The notes under the pieces are model-generated. The model was not told the origin of the DNA and ran no database searches. It saw only the letters and a program-made list of their open reading frames with translations. Positions 48,501-61,000 of a stretch of 64,000 bases of DNA are shown here, one piece after another (the first letter of the stretch is position 1; each line of letters opens with the position of its first letter). Made by a program: the position numbers and the translations under genes. Where the stretch lies: contig JAZARR010000229.1 in NCBI GenBank assembly GCA_037389465.1, positions 161,501 through 225,500 of the forward strand, in the 5' to 3' direction. This DNA is from Baylisascaris procyonis. Taxonomy: Eukaryota > Nematoda > Chromadorea > Rhabditida > Ascarididae.

Positions 48501-51254
48501 TAGCATTTGAATTTAGGGAGGATGAATTAAAACTAAGATCTAGGAAAAAAATATGGCGAATAATTGTCTCGCATCTGGTTGTGCTGTTTTTCCTCAGTCT
48601 ATACCCTAATTAGCGATACATCTGTGAGGTTTAGTGGTTAGTTGACGGTTTCGATGTGAGGGCTAAGTATTGTCGTTTATATATTTTCTTGGATATCATT
48701 GCTGATCGTAAATTTCCATTATATTTGTCGGATTTTATGCAAAATTCTGATTGCACAAACAGCTGCTGTGCAACGTGAATGTTTTAATTACTTTTAATTA
48801 GCAAAAAAAGACTTCATCAAAAATTTGTCGTTTTTCAGCGTTTACCTATTTTATTTGATGAATGATTTACATCTTCAGTCGAACAGAAATAATTAAACGT
48901 TTATTATACACAGATGATTTTCCAGCTTATTGATTACATATGATTTTATCACCATTTTAAAAGGAATTCTATTAGGAGAACTTTGATTAGAAGCTTTATT
49001 TCAGATAGCGTTTGTGGATCTTGCGCCATATATGGCGTTTAGTAACGAATCACTTAATGAACTGAACTCACGTTATGATGAGAACAGTGAGAAAATAATA
49101 ACCACTCGACATTTCCGACCGAGTATTGTTGTCGATAAATGTCCTGCATTCGATGAGGATCTATGGATGGAACTCAAGATTGGAGATGCTGAGTTCGATT
49201 GTTATAAGCCATGTGCAAGGTAAGCATCTCCTTAAATTTACCTTCGAAATTTCGTATTTGTATAATAAAAATTATTTACTAGTGGACTTAAATCGCTGAA
49301 TTAGATGAGCAGCTAATGCAATAATCAAGGGAAATGGACTATAAGCTAACTTCAGCCGTCCTTCATGGTTGAGTTACCTTACACCTTTATGATTCGAAGC
49401 TAGCTGCAGGTATTCCGTCACGATTCATATAAAAAACACAAAGATTGCCAACTTCGAAATAAAAAGGAGAGCTTTTAGAGCGGAAGAAAGTTTAGTGCTA
49501 TGAAAAGTTCGTAAAAAAGAAAATATTAAGGGCTTTTATTGTTTTAAAAACGAATTCAAATTTTTGATGGCTATATTTGAGAAAACGCAGCTGAATAATA
49601 ATTCATTTCTATTTTTTGAGATTATCCTTTGTTCACTTTGCGTTATTCGCGTCTTCAGTGAAAAACATCCCGAATCATTAACAACGACTCGATGATGAAG
49701 CGAAGCCAATATTAGTTGTAACAGTGACATATATTATGAGATTTGATCGAGAGCTGTTGCATGCGGGGAATGTTCAATTAGAAATGAGGGCAACGAGGGT
49801 AAGAGAGCAGAAAGAAACCTGCTACAAATCTAAAACAATATTTTTTAGTAATCCTGCCTTATTCTCTGGATTAATATTTATTAGGTGTCATGTCACGCAT
49901 TGTGTTAAAAACAGTTAATGTCATTGCATTTGGTCTTGTAACTTCTTAGTCAATGAATTCCTCTATTGTTTTAGCTGACGTGAAAACTCATTAGTGAGAA
50001 CAGGATATTATGAACAGACCAGCCACCGCTTTGATGGTTTAGCAAATTTCTTCTGCCCGCTCCTCTTCATAGTCTCAAAGTTGCATATTTTCTGTTAAAA
50101 CAACATAAGACCTATCAATTCAGAAATTTCTTCGTCAATAATTCATAATGAGTTTATTGGAGCATCCTTTCAGAGGTGTGATGGCAACAGTTGATCCATC
50201 AACCGGCGAAAAGGATCCTGATGTTGAGCCACTGCAGATGCTTAGAGAGTATGTTTCTTTGTTTGCATATGCAGTTTAACCCATCATCTAAGCATTAATT
50301 CTATAGGAGCACATGAAAAAGTCTGTTGAAAAAAGATGATCTGAACCAATCTGTTAAATATTCTATCGCCTTTGCTGTACGTGTCGTTAATCTCATATTA
50401 AGTAAGGAAATTGTACGGATGTTTTTATGCAAAAAAAGCGGTTTAGAATGGCTTTGGTTTGAAAATAATTAGTCTGCTGATCTTCCAGTTGAGTAGAATG
50501 AGGTCACAGCATCCTCATATTCAACGAACAGAAACAAAATCAAGGAACAAAAGGATCAGAGAGTATTCGAGCAAATGTTCGGGGAAAAATTCGAGTTTGC
50601 TTATGGCTGAAGAAGTAGGTGTTATATCTTTCGAAGGAATGAGCTGTAAAATAGCGCATCGACCATTTGACTGTTGAAACTAACGTCTTGCTTCATTTTA
50701 TGACGCAAATGGCATCAGTTGTTACGTTTTGACATAATACATCAAAATCACACTCCATTTTTGCGAATTCAGCGTTGATAAATTTTGAATGTTTATAAAC
50801 ATCTATCTGATGCTTTCGTAAAATATTTTTTAACATATGGAAGCATCCGACTGCTGAGAATTTATGTTTCAATTCGATAGTGAAGAAAAAATTGAACCAC
50901 AGCATCAACTCTTCGGGAGGGCAGTGATGGTGAATGTTCGAAGAGTTGTAAAGTGGAACACTAATTTAATTTTTTGTTGAAGAATGATAAATCAGGGCTG
51001 CATTTTACCGAACCATGATTATTTTCTATCGATTGCGTACTCGCTACTTAAGAAATTGTTTTTATTTATATATTAAACACCGAATATGAATATATAACGG
51101 CTTTTTTTGAAGGTATCGTCTAGCACCAGAAGGGAAAATGCGAACGATTTACAAACAAAGTCCGATATTCGGAGTCAACATGGGCTTGAATAAGGAAGGC
51201 ACGATACATGTTGGCGACGTAGTTTATGCACGATACAAAGACGAACCATTCTAA
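45596..51254 (+). CDS. mtarc: mARC-like MOSC-domain protein, tandem copy A (6 exons), Mo-ligand Cys replaced
   Basis: Homologue of the mitochondrial amidoxime reducing component, a molybdenum-cofactor enzyme anchored in the outer mitochondrial membrane that reduces N-hydroxylated compounds with cytochrome b5. Exons: 45596-45778, 47408-47643, 48203-48389, 49005-49219, 50174-50248, 51113-51254 (phases 0,2,0,2,2), giving 345 residues. Visible: N-terminal membrane anchor about 10-29; MOSC_N beta-barrel with LYIYPIKSCRG (49-59); RDRHFLI with Arg80, the counterpart of human mARC1 Arg92; TARTHPR; LDCG; LNSR; FRPSIVV; WMELKIGD; then VMATVDPSTG and a C-terminal GTIHVGD. Oddity: the exon 4/5 junction encodes PCARG, so Gly275 sits where the family has the Mo-binding Cys (human Cys273). 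No other in-frame splice choice restores it. The downstream paralogue keeps Cys. The family call is sure; catalytic competence is doubtful. Confidence 0.93.
47236..47298. repeat. imperfect hairpin in intron 1 of mARC copy A
   Basis: A 10-bp outer stem (47236-47245 with 47289-47298) and an 8-bp inner stem (47249-47256 with 47280-47287) are separated by a small internal loop. The 23-base terminal loop itself contains the 12-bp palindrome GAGAAATTTCTC (47259-47270). It sits about 110 bases upstream of the exon 2 acceptor. Confidence 0.75.
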
Positions 51255-52239
51255 ACAAATCCCTTAGTTTTATCATTTCGTACACAATTGATCGTTGTTT
51301 GGTAGTGTGCGTCTCTGCAAATGAAGAAAGTGCATTCGATGGTCGTTTTGTGAAATAGACTTGTTTTTATTTATTACCATCTTCATTCATTTATTTGCTG
51401 CATATTTCAATGTATTTAATGATAGTATTTTATTAAGAAAATATGAAAGTTTAATTTTAGGCACTTATAGTATATTATAAATGAGTTTTGATATTCAATC
51501 GAAAGCGTTACTCGGAATGAATTGTTCAAGTGGAATATCAAAAATATGTGCTGACTTGAGGGTATTTTAATATTCGACGTCATTTGAGGTTTTTAATGAT
51601 TTGTTCGTTTGTATATGATTGCTTATTGGTGGTCCAACCTATAAGAATAATACAAGAATAATTTTTATCCAGAAATAATGCTGCAGAAGTAAAGTTTCAG
51701 CATGGAAAACACATGAGTATTAATTGCATCACAGCATTGAAGAAAAAAGCGCAGGTGGCAGAAAGACAGTGATCGAAGATTCGTGACTTCTCAAATAATT
51801 GATAAATTCATAAGCAATGATTATATTGATCAAGAAGTTGGCGACTTTTTTATATTATAGGATCGCTGAAAGAGTATATTGAAGAATAATTAAGCCAGTT
51901 TTGATGCAATTTGACTGTAGATGAATACTTCATTAGGGCAAATAGAGTTTAAATACTTTAGAAATCAATGAAGAAATGCAAAAGAACAAGATGAAGCGAT
52001 GACTCACCAGGAATCAATGCTGAACAACTGGAATAGCAAACGAATAAGAAACTGCCGTGATGAAGGCGAATAATATTCATTTTTATATAATGCTCAGCGC
52101 ACATCAAAAAGCAACTTCCTATGAGATGCTGTTCCGAAAATTGATAAGTTATTTCTCCTCATTAACGAAACCACTCAATGACCCATCCCATAAGAGCTCT
52201 TTGCTTCAATGTCACAAAATTGTTAAATTTTACAGCTTT

Positions 52240-52289
52240 TGACAACATTCCAAGAATGAGGCATTGATCTTATTTTTGGAATGTTGTCA
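52240..52289. repeat. 21-bp hairpin with 8-nt loop
   Basis: Arms 52240-52260 and 52269-52289: the outer 14 pairs (TGACAACATTCCAA and its complement) are perfect and the inner seven include two G:U pairs, with an 8-base loop. It lies between the two mARC genes. It may be a small RNA precursor or a remnant terminal inverted repeat. Confidence 0.8.
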
Positions 52290-52443
52290 TACCCATTCAT
52301 ACCCAACACAAAATAATCTCGTAAACAAAAGTACTTCTCGGCTTCACTAATGAAGTTAAGTTATGTGTCTCTTCATTTCAACGAGGTTGTGAATTTTCGA
52401 GATTTCCGGCATCATTCCAAACACAAGCCTTCTGCTTGATGGC

Positions 52444-52683
52444 ATGGACGAAAGCACTATCGACTGGCGTTCTAAACCAATGACCACTGCTTCAGTTAGA
52501 AGTTTAAATTTTAGACACTTTTGCCGATATTTTAAAACTTACTATGCTTTTAAAACATTCCAGCAGATTCGAGGCTATGGGAGTGCTTTTAAAACATACC
52601 AGCAGATTCGAGGCTATGGGATTGAATCGTGGGAAGCAGGTCATAGAAAAGGAAGCGGGCTGTTGTTCACTAAATCCGCCTAG
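52444..52683 (+). repeat. 39-bp tandem duplication within a 79-codon open frame
   Basis: Units 52545-52583 and 52584-52622 differ at two bases. The period is a multiple of three, so the surrounding open frame (MDESTIDWRSK...) encodes two copies of AFKT(F/Y)QQIRGYG. The frame has no recognised domain and no splice context. Coding status is doubtful; the duplication itself is certain. Confidence 0.55.
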
Positions 52684-54440
52684 CGTATTGGATGGAATAA
52701 ATGTAATCTGAGTAAACTTTTGCTTGTGGAAGAATTCTAGTGGAGCGTAACAAAACTAATGCGCAGAACCTCAATGATTTACTTTAGCCAGTTGCGCTTG
52801 GACTAGCCTAGAGCAGCATCTCTACTGCTACTATTCATCGTCTGCAATGAACTTTTGAAGTCAAGTTCCCGCTCGCTAACATTTTTCGCCGACATTGGTT
52901 GAAGTGGGAAATGCTGTAGCCATATTCGCACCTCTACAGCTCGTTTACTCTATCGGAGATAAAATTTAATACATCCATTTTCTGTCTTGCTGCCCGCAAC
53001 ATTCCAATATTTTATGCCTTATCATCTGCATTCACTGTTTAACAGCGTGTCCGGGAGCAATTTGCACAGTTGGAGATATATGAGGAGTTGTAAAATATAC
53101 AATAGCGCAATATTTGAAATATATAAATTTTTGAAGTAAGTAGCATTGATTATATCAATAGGATGCAATACAGGTTTATCATCGTTACTGTGATAACTCG
53201 CCTACTTATCGTTGTTTAAGCGTGCGAATTGCATCATTTTTTACCTGCTTAGAAGAGATAGTACCTGCTACTTTGGCGAGTTACTAGTATGAGCTGTTCT
53301 TACCACTTATTAAGCGAATACTTGAAAGCACCACTTATTCATTTATCGATATCTCCTTAATATTACCTGTACAACTCGCCACCACAAGCAAATGAATATT
53401 GATACTTTCAAATAATTAACTCCTAGCACCACTTATTATAGGCAAGATTCGTGTTCACCACTGCTAATGACGCCATTGCACAACCAACAGTGCTATTAGT
53501 GGTGATTATCTCAGTTCTGTTGGTAATAAACAGCACTGCTAACAGTGAATGATGTTAGTAATGGTAGCAAGTAATAACGAAGACAATAACTATTTGCAGC
53601 AAGAATTGTAGTCATGGCTAACGAGTGCAGTAAAGGGATACTGATAACTATAACAGGTAATGTTACATGCGACAGCAAGAAGTGCTAGCAATAATACTGT
53701 AGGGCTGGTATTAACATATCAAACGCGGCTCTAATGTACATCTCATCAGTAAGAACATAGAGGATAGTTACGATTAGTTAGCAATGATGCGCATGCCAAG
53801 AATGCTATCTTTATTATCACTAGCAAGAAAGTATTACTTTTACTGACAGCGAAATCTTCCACACTTGTTTCTTTCAAAGCAGCATCTGATGCATTTGGAG
53901 ATGCTGTTTGAAAAATAATAAAATTAATATCTTCACCGATAATGGATGTTAAAGTCATTGATTTCAAATACTTCTTTGGCGGTCATTGTCGAAAATAATG
54001 TTGATACTGACGCGGGGAGTTGGATCGGCTAATGGGACGTGGTCGGGTAGGAATGTCGAAGCTTTACGGGGGGAATGCACACGGTCTCAGTCGGGTACGA
54101 ATGGGGTATGTTGAAATACGGGAGGTGTGAAGGCGTGATAGCGTGAATGCCTGAATGAATGGATGAATGCCTGTTTACATCTCAATATATGTAGTGAAGT
54201 TATCGTCTCGTCATCTTCTGCGCCTCCGCACGAGATGTCCGGTCCATTACGATTTGCTTTCATTTGAATAGTTTCTGCTGCCGTATCGCGTAGGACGATC
54301 TGACTGGATCAATAGCCTTCGCTTTTTCGAATTTTGAACACGCAGCGAGCGTCACCTTCTTCGCCTCTTTTTGCGTTCGGTTTGCTGATGCACTCGTTCA
54401 TCGAGTGCAACAGTCATCATACTCTCTAAATTTCACAGCG

Positions 54441-54734
54441 ATGGCTTCAACTGTATTTGAACTGAAGAAACTTGACAGACAAACTACATTTACACATACG
54501 CATAAACGAGACGCCGAAATAATGTGCTTTGCTGATGGAAATTTTCGAAAATGGATGACAGTGGATCGTTTGTGGAAAATTGTAACAGTGGCAGGATTAG
54601 TTGAAATATGGATGTTCTTATTTGTTGATAATTTAAGGAAGCGGTTCATCGAATGGTGTACCATCAAGCTTCTTCATTTTTTGCAGTGCAATCCATCAGT
54701 CCTTGCGGAAATGTTCAGTAATGAAGGTCAATGA
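54441..54734 (+). CDS. hypothetical 97-residue single-exon ORF
   Basis: Open frame starting MASTVFELKKLDRQ and ending FSNEGQ, with mixed charged and hydrophobic content: a central hydrophobic patch about 56-70 (WKIVTVAGLVEIWMFLF) followed by RKRFIEW. The frame is open further upstream to 54405, but ATG 54441 is the first ATG in it. Upstream sequence (54200-54380) is locally GC-richer than its surroundings and includes a perfect 8-bp hairpin at 54389-54409. I recognise no domain. The antisense frame is also open, which weakens the call. It lies alone between the two mARC copies. It could be a real small membrane protein, a single exon of a larger gene, or chance. Confidence 0.27.
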   Translation: MASTVFELKKLDRQTTFTHTHKRDAEIMCFADGNFRKWMTVDRLWKIVTVAGLVEIWMFLFVDNLRKRFIEWCTIKLLHFLQCNPSVLAEMFSNEGQ

Positions 54735-55161
54735 GTGAAAGAGTGAATGGCACGATATGTGTTTTTTGCGACTGTTCCCATTAAGCCAATCGAATCTCAA
54801 CAATATTTCGAAAGTAGTGAAAATATGTGGAATCTCCTGTGAAGAAATTTGCAAAAGTATATAAAAGTAACGAAAATATTAAAACAGTGAAACACTGCGT
54901 GCTCTTTGTTATCGCAGACAACCGTTCGATTTTACAAATTTTCGGCTAAAAGTGTTTCAGTCTATATTCACATCGTTTTGTGATAAAATCTGAATGTACG
55001 AAGTTTATAACCTCATGCGCTTATTTGCCGCAATACTGCAGGAAATAGGCTGATCGAACCGAAAAACTTCCGATCTAGCTTCTAGTTCGATGAATAAGTT
55101 CGGTGACACACCTTGCGATACCTCATTCAGTACAAAATTCCTGCAAATATTTAACAACTAT

Positions 55162-55371
55162 TGCATCAAGTGTGGGCTGAAGTGACCATTACAGCGTGTG
55201 ATAGTACGGTACCAGTCTACATTGCACGATGCATGATTAACGGCATCGCTCAATGCACCTATTCTGCAATGCATGAAGAATGCAATTGGCCACCTCAGAA
55301 GCAGTCGGAACCGTGCAACATCCGAGACAAATTTCTCAGAGCAGCGCACTTTCCAGTGAAGACCGAGGTAA
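55162..55371 (+). CDS. possible orphan coding exon, cysteine-rich (thrombospondin type 1-like spacing)
   Basis: Open frame with W..V..AC early, then Cys residues in the context ARC, AQC, EEC and EPCN, ending FPVKTE directly before a GTAAAT donor. W followed by spaced Cys and a terminal PCN resembles a degraded or divergent thrombospondin type 1 repeat, as in ADAMTS or papilin proteins, but the CSxxCG core is absent, so this is only suggestive. The acceptor side is weak (an AG about 10 bases into the frame) and no neighbouring exons were found. It may be a gene fragment or chance. Confidence 0.22.
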
Positions 55372-55647
55372 ATTTAAATGCCAGCATTACCTAAACATTT
55401 GCAGATATATGAATAATTTGTTTATAAAAAAAAAATGTTAAATATCATCATAAATAAATTATGCAGTTTCAAAGACCTTAATAATGCAGTTTGGAAACAT
55501 TCCATGGAACAGTACTATTAATAAAGGAAAGATGGTTTCCAGTATTAGCCTATAATCATTCACTAGCCGATCTCAGAGAGTCAAGATAATACCATAACTA
55601 AGATTTCACACATATAGCATGGTCTTGATCACCGTTTGAAGTGAGCG

Positions 55648-55950
55648 TTACTGAACAGTTTCAATTAACCCGAAGGCATTTTCTTCACCTAAATAGTTGT
55701 TATTAAGTAACAGATTCACCTGCCTGGCTTCTCTTTGAGCCAATGCCACGGTGAATTTGTCAAAGAGGTGAATACCCGTATATTTTAAGAGCGATAAAAT
55801 TTCAGTCTTCTCATATAAGCTCTTTTCAGTAAATAAATATGTGATTCCATTGCTATGAAACAACTCAATGAGGTCAGTTGAGTGAAACACTTGCACTGAT
55901 ACGATGTGGCTATGTTCGCGTCTCAACTGAGTTAACGCAGTTGCTGACAA
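55648..55950 (-). CDS. hypothetical minus-strand ORF of 100 residues, start uncertain
   Basis: Minus-strand frame ending in a TAA at 55648-55650, with protein-like composition, for example FTVALAQREARQVNLL and EILSLLKYTGIHLFDKF. It has no ATG at its 5' end. If real, it begins at a splice acceptor (an AG lies a few codons upstream on the minus strand). No recognisable domain. It overlaps part of a plus-strand open frame. It could be a terminal exon, a transposon fragment or chance. Confidence 0.18.
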   Translation of the reverse strand: MSATALTQLRREHSHIVSVQVFHSTDLIELFHSNGITYLFTEKSLYEKTEILSLLKYTGIHLFDKFTVALAQREARQVNLLLNNNYLGEENAFGLIETVQ

Positions 55951-57994
55951 ACGTGTTCTTCGTTATCGATCACTACCACCCGTTGGCATGCGAAGAGGCA
56001 GTGATTACGCAGCAAGGAAAGTCGATGGTGGCCTCTCTTCGAAAAATTACCAGCAGAAGTGATGCATTTTCTATTGCACTTACTACATTAAATATCGAGA
56101 AGCGCACATCGCGTCGGATACATTTGCAAATGCTTTATTTTTCATCTATTTTTGTTAATATGTTTTCTCGTGTTTTATTTCGAATTTTCAAAAATTTTCT
56201 TGTTTTCTTTCAATATTCACTGTCAAGAAATCAATTTAACGGAAGTTGGTCTAGGCAAATAAAAATGATAAACTTGTCGCTTCATAGGTATTTGAGGTAT
56301 GGTCACGCAGACAATAGATGAATTCTGCTTGCATTTTCGTTTTCTTGTTGTTTTTGTGTGAAAGACATTGATTGATGACTTGATGTTTGCTGTCACTCTG
56401 CGCATCTTCTATCAACACCTCGAATATTTGAACATACTAATTTTTCAATTTTTAAGCGTAAATGATTCAATTCTCATTGATATTACCTCATTTGTTTCGT
56501 TTGATTGAAGTTTTAATTCCACATTGTTTGCAGCGTTTTCTTTCTTGTATAGAAATACGAAGATAGTATAGAAAAGAAGCTTCATTTAATAACTTTATAT
56601 AGCGCCTAGTCAAGCTGTATTGCGTTTAAACATACTGTCACAACGAAACGTTTCATTGCATGCACGGAAAAAAAAAGATAACCTGGAAAGCATTTATAGC
56701 ACGGAAAGTTGCCCGATCGATATGCGTTTTTGCTAGTTTTTCATCTTTAATGTTCGCCTCTTCAGTACATGTAAATGAGATGCTTTTGATGTTAGCTTAT
56801 TAAAAGTTATAAAGGATTATTTGTGTGGATGATGGACAAGTTTTTACTTCACTAATCAAGTCACTGTACACAAACATTTGCTTATATCAAAGTAATGTTT
56901 AAAGTAGCGATTACAACCTCTAATCAGTGAACAAAACGCGCTTTCTGTTATGATTTGAAAATTTTTATGGTGCTTAGAGAGTGTTTGCAAACGGAAATGT
57001 TGGGTTCTGGTTTGTTTTAATTAATTGAAATGAAATGGCTCTATAAGGCTATCACCAACCGCTTCAAAAGAGAAATTCATTAAATTTATTGCAACAAATA
57101 CATTGAACTTGACGCAATAGGCGAATACTTCTCCACTTTGACAACGTAGTGACCATCTCAAAGGAGCATTCTAATAGTAATATTTTGTGGCCATTATTTG
57201 CTCTTGAAGTTGACAGTGGCAATCACATAGATGGGGAGTAATTTTTGTCTTTTTTGTGTATATTGCTAGCATCGGTTCCATCATACATCGAAATCGGTGT
57301 TAAGTTTCAGAAGAATTCGACAGTGAAAATATAAAATTCCTCTCATCTGGTTTAAACTCAATTTGGTAAAGAGAGAGAAAGAGTCATCTACTTTCTTCTC
57401 GGCAAGTTAGCAATCTAATGTTCACGATCACTGCATATGAAGATTCACCTCACCGACCGGCCACTAGTATTTGTTTTTCACTGAGTTCATAGCAATTAAT
57501 GTCACCAGCTGAGGTGAAGAAGAGCAGACTCTAAATGACAGAAAATTTTCGCATTGCGTCATTTGATTGCATATCGTAAATTAAGTACTGAAACGTGAAT
57601 TAGCATAGTACTGACATCTCCAATAGGGCGTCGCGAAAGGAAGTGCCCTATAAAAATAGGTCCAGTAGGAGAGGGAAATGAGACAATTTCAGATTATAGT
57701 GAGACACTCCCCAACGACAAGTTTTGAGAGTTCTGAAAAAGAAGCAGGCTGGATCGCTATGTAATGTTGGACTATATCATCGCATTTAGTATTCCACTAC
57801 GCAGGCGTAGGCGTCATTTTATTGGTACTTATCCGGCGGATATAATGACTGTATCGGCGGGCTACTGAATTGGTTCGTCACAAGTCAGTTTTCCCTGTTA
57901 AGCCTGATGCTATGATTAGACTCGTGGTCAAGTAACGTGTAAACTTTGCATCTGACGTTTTTGTCATTATGAAATTCACTGTGCACTACGCGTT

Positions 57995-58006
57995 CATGTT
58001 TAGCAG
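57995..58006 (+). promoter_or_regulatory. acceptor-like site before mARC copy B
   Basis: ATGTTTAGCAG ends 11 bases upstream of ATG 58018, the same arrangement as in copy A. Confidence 0.33.
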
Positions 58007-58017
58007 CTCTGTATTCG

Positions 58018-61000
58018 ATGGGCTTCATACGACGCGAATTCTTTTATATTGGTGGAGCGTGCGTAATCGGTGCTGCAGGAGTTTACTATGCGGTGCGTTG
58101 GATTCGACGGGTTGTTAAAGATATGCGACACCCTTTCGTACCTATTGGAAGTGTTGCTGAACTTTACATCTATCCCGTCAAGTCATGCCGTGGTCGAAAG
58201 GTACAGTGGGATATATCGTTCTTTTTCCAATATTCGGTGTGATGATCACTAAAATGTAAGAAAATGGATCGCCGAATATTCCACTCTGTTCCATTCTCTT
58301 CTATAACTCACATTAGCACAGCAATTTTAGGATAAACTTGTCACAGAATAAATTACAAAATATATTTTGCTTGTTAGAATAATATTCGCAAGACATCTAT
58401 TTGCAGTTTCACGCTTTCCACCTTCACAGTTTGTGGGATAACTTCGCACAATCGTTTTTGCTTCGCTTTGTTCAGTAACCAGTAAAACTCGTTTGATCGT
58501 ATATAAAGTAAAGCTAAATGTCTTTACACCATCATTGCACAAAACTGCAATTATCTAGTGTAGAGGTGATGTTCGCTCATAGACGTACAATGATCTAATT
58601 GAAATTAATTTTTGTGGTAATTTGCTAGAGCGATTGCATTTTCTTCATGATCATGACGTCATAAATTCCATAATAACAGATTTGAAAATGTTAATTACAG
58701 GTTGATATGATGGAATGCAGTGAACTTGGTGGCTCAAAAGATGAATTGAGCGATCATCATTTCCTCGTCTATAACACCAAAACCAATGAATATTTGATAG
58801 CTACTAAATGTCCACGATTGGTTATAATTGATAGTGATATCCACAATGGAACATTAACATTAACAACAGCCGAGCACACACCCATCAGAATCGATTTGTC
58901 GAAAGTGCTCGACGATAACAAGGTCGTCACCGTTACGTAAGTTCGTATTTGACGAGTTTTTCCTTAAAAACATTCAAAAAAACTTCCATGATTCATCTTA
59001 AAGATTTATCAGTGGAACTTTTATTCACTTTTGCGTCCAGTCATTTAATATATTCCTAACAGTTTGTGGAACTAGTAAACTACACATCTCTCTTCGATAG
59101 AATGCGTTTGTTTTTGTCAGATTTTATACTTTTCCTCACCTTTAGCATCTCGCGTATATAGACATGGACGAAAGTTCGGACCGTTTTAGGCCTTTTTTTT
59201 GCACGCAACTTGCATCGATTGGATTTTGTAATTTTCTGCAATATACCTCAGACAATTTCGCTGTTCTATGAAAAATTCGGCAGTTGCTGCATATACAAGT
59301 TGCTTCCATGCGAACTTTTCTTTAACGCTTAAAAAAGAACTTATTTCCTCTTATTGACTAAGATTTAGATATGGTTGCCTCTCATACAAACTAAACGAGT
59401 GTAAGCAAACCGAAGCTTCATTTTGCTTACCTTACTTTGGTCTTAGGAGCCTCCATCCCAAACTAAGCATGAAAGATGAGTAGGAAGGAGGTATGAGGAA
59501 GAATTTCACTTGTTGCATTGATTTGCAATTTGTGCAGCAGTGACATATTTCTTATTCTTCTCACCGTATTCTATGATTTTATTTGAAACATTGTCAGAAA
59601 GGTTCGAGAGGTAAAGATTTCAGCGTTCCTTCGCTTCCGGGCAAAAGATTTTAGCACAGATAACATTTCAGGAAATTTGAGATGCAAGAAAGGTGTGCAT
59701 ATCCCGTTCATGCCCGTCTATCAGTTTTTCTCGATTACAGGCCACTGTCCCGTTCCATCCTCCTCTCTTATATAAGTCAAATTTGAGCTGTAAGCCACTG
59801 GCTTACACTTTATGCGCGTTTAGTAAGAAGAAAAAATGCAGCCTTCGGTTATTCAAAAAAAGGAAAAGTACATGCACCTATAATCAGAGTGCCCTTCTGA
59901 AGTGCTAATGTGAGAAGGCGCAATCGATCTCTCACAAAAAGCTAACGGCAATGAATGATTCAAATACGTATGAATGTACTCGATATGTGATTATGATGAA
60001 TATTGCAGTATTTGCGAATGAGAATCTCAGTAATTGCTGCGAATGTATTTTTGACCGTAGTTGGGTTTGTCACTAATTCGAATAAGCGCAAAACATTGCT
60101 AGCAAAGAATCGCGTTCCAGGATGTGCGATAAATTGCGACAGTCGGGTCTGGATTGTGGATATGAAGTTGGCTATTGGCTCGCAAGAGTTTTGGCGACTG
60201 ATGAGTCTCTTGGTTTACTTTATTATAAGGATGGGTTATTCTCGGAGCGTTGGTCACAGCGTGGATACAGATGGTTCTTTGGTTTAGCGCCTATAAAGGA
60301 CAAGGTTTATTCAGCATATTCTCTTAAAGGCTGTTGATGCAACGATAGAACGGAATGAATGAATGATTGTCTGTTTTTGACTCGGTGTCTTCTGACTCCT
60401 CGCCAGCAAAAGTTTTCCCTTCTTCCTTCCGATGTACTTTTTCCTATTTCATCGGTCATCTTTCCAGACTCTCGAATAAAGGTTCATTTTTAGGTTTTAT
60501 CGACATTAATAGGCAGACTTTTCTCCTGAGTCATTTGAATGTTGATAGATGATTTAAATGTTGTTCTCAGAGGGAGAATTACTGCACGAGATTGTAGCAA
60601 ATATCTTCACTGGTGTTATGCTCGCAACGATATTGAATTGAAGCGAGAGATGCCTGCAAGTGAAGATAGAGGAATATCAGCCTGATGTCATAGAGGGCTC
60701 AAAGACACGTCAAATGCTGCATATCTCCCTGTGGGATGGCGTCCAAATCCGACGTCGATCAATGGCAGAAGATATCACAAGTGAAAGATAGTGGAGCAAG
60801 TTACGATGTGTCTGGACGTATTACGTCTTATGAAGATGAGGAATACCAGTGAGGAATGAGGCACTCGTTGGGCTTCTCCTCTCGAATACGGAGCGCTTAT
60901 TTCTCGAAATAGATAGGAGTGGCGTAGGAGTAGGACGGCGACGACCAAAAAAAGTGAAAGTTGGCGCAGACTGCGTTCAATTAGGCTGACACAAAACAGC

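Larger units (their letters stand above)
51255..57994. other. region between the tandem mARC copies
   Basis: Holds the hairpin at 52240, the 39-bp duplication at 52545, a low-complexity CTAATA/CAGTG tract at about 53200-53700, and three weak ORFs listed separately. No mARC exon remnants are visible. Confidence 0.45.

Noticed and set aside
50249..51112. Intron 5 has the same length (864 bp) in both mARC copies
   Set aside because: The two intron sequences show no visible similarity, so equal length is taken as coincidence.
53200..53760. Low-complexity tract resembling 6750-7200
   Set aside because: Shared short words (CTAATA, CCACTTA) but no alignable unit or fixed period; not reported as a repeat family.
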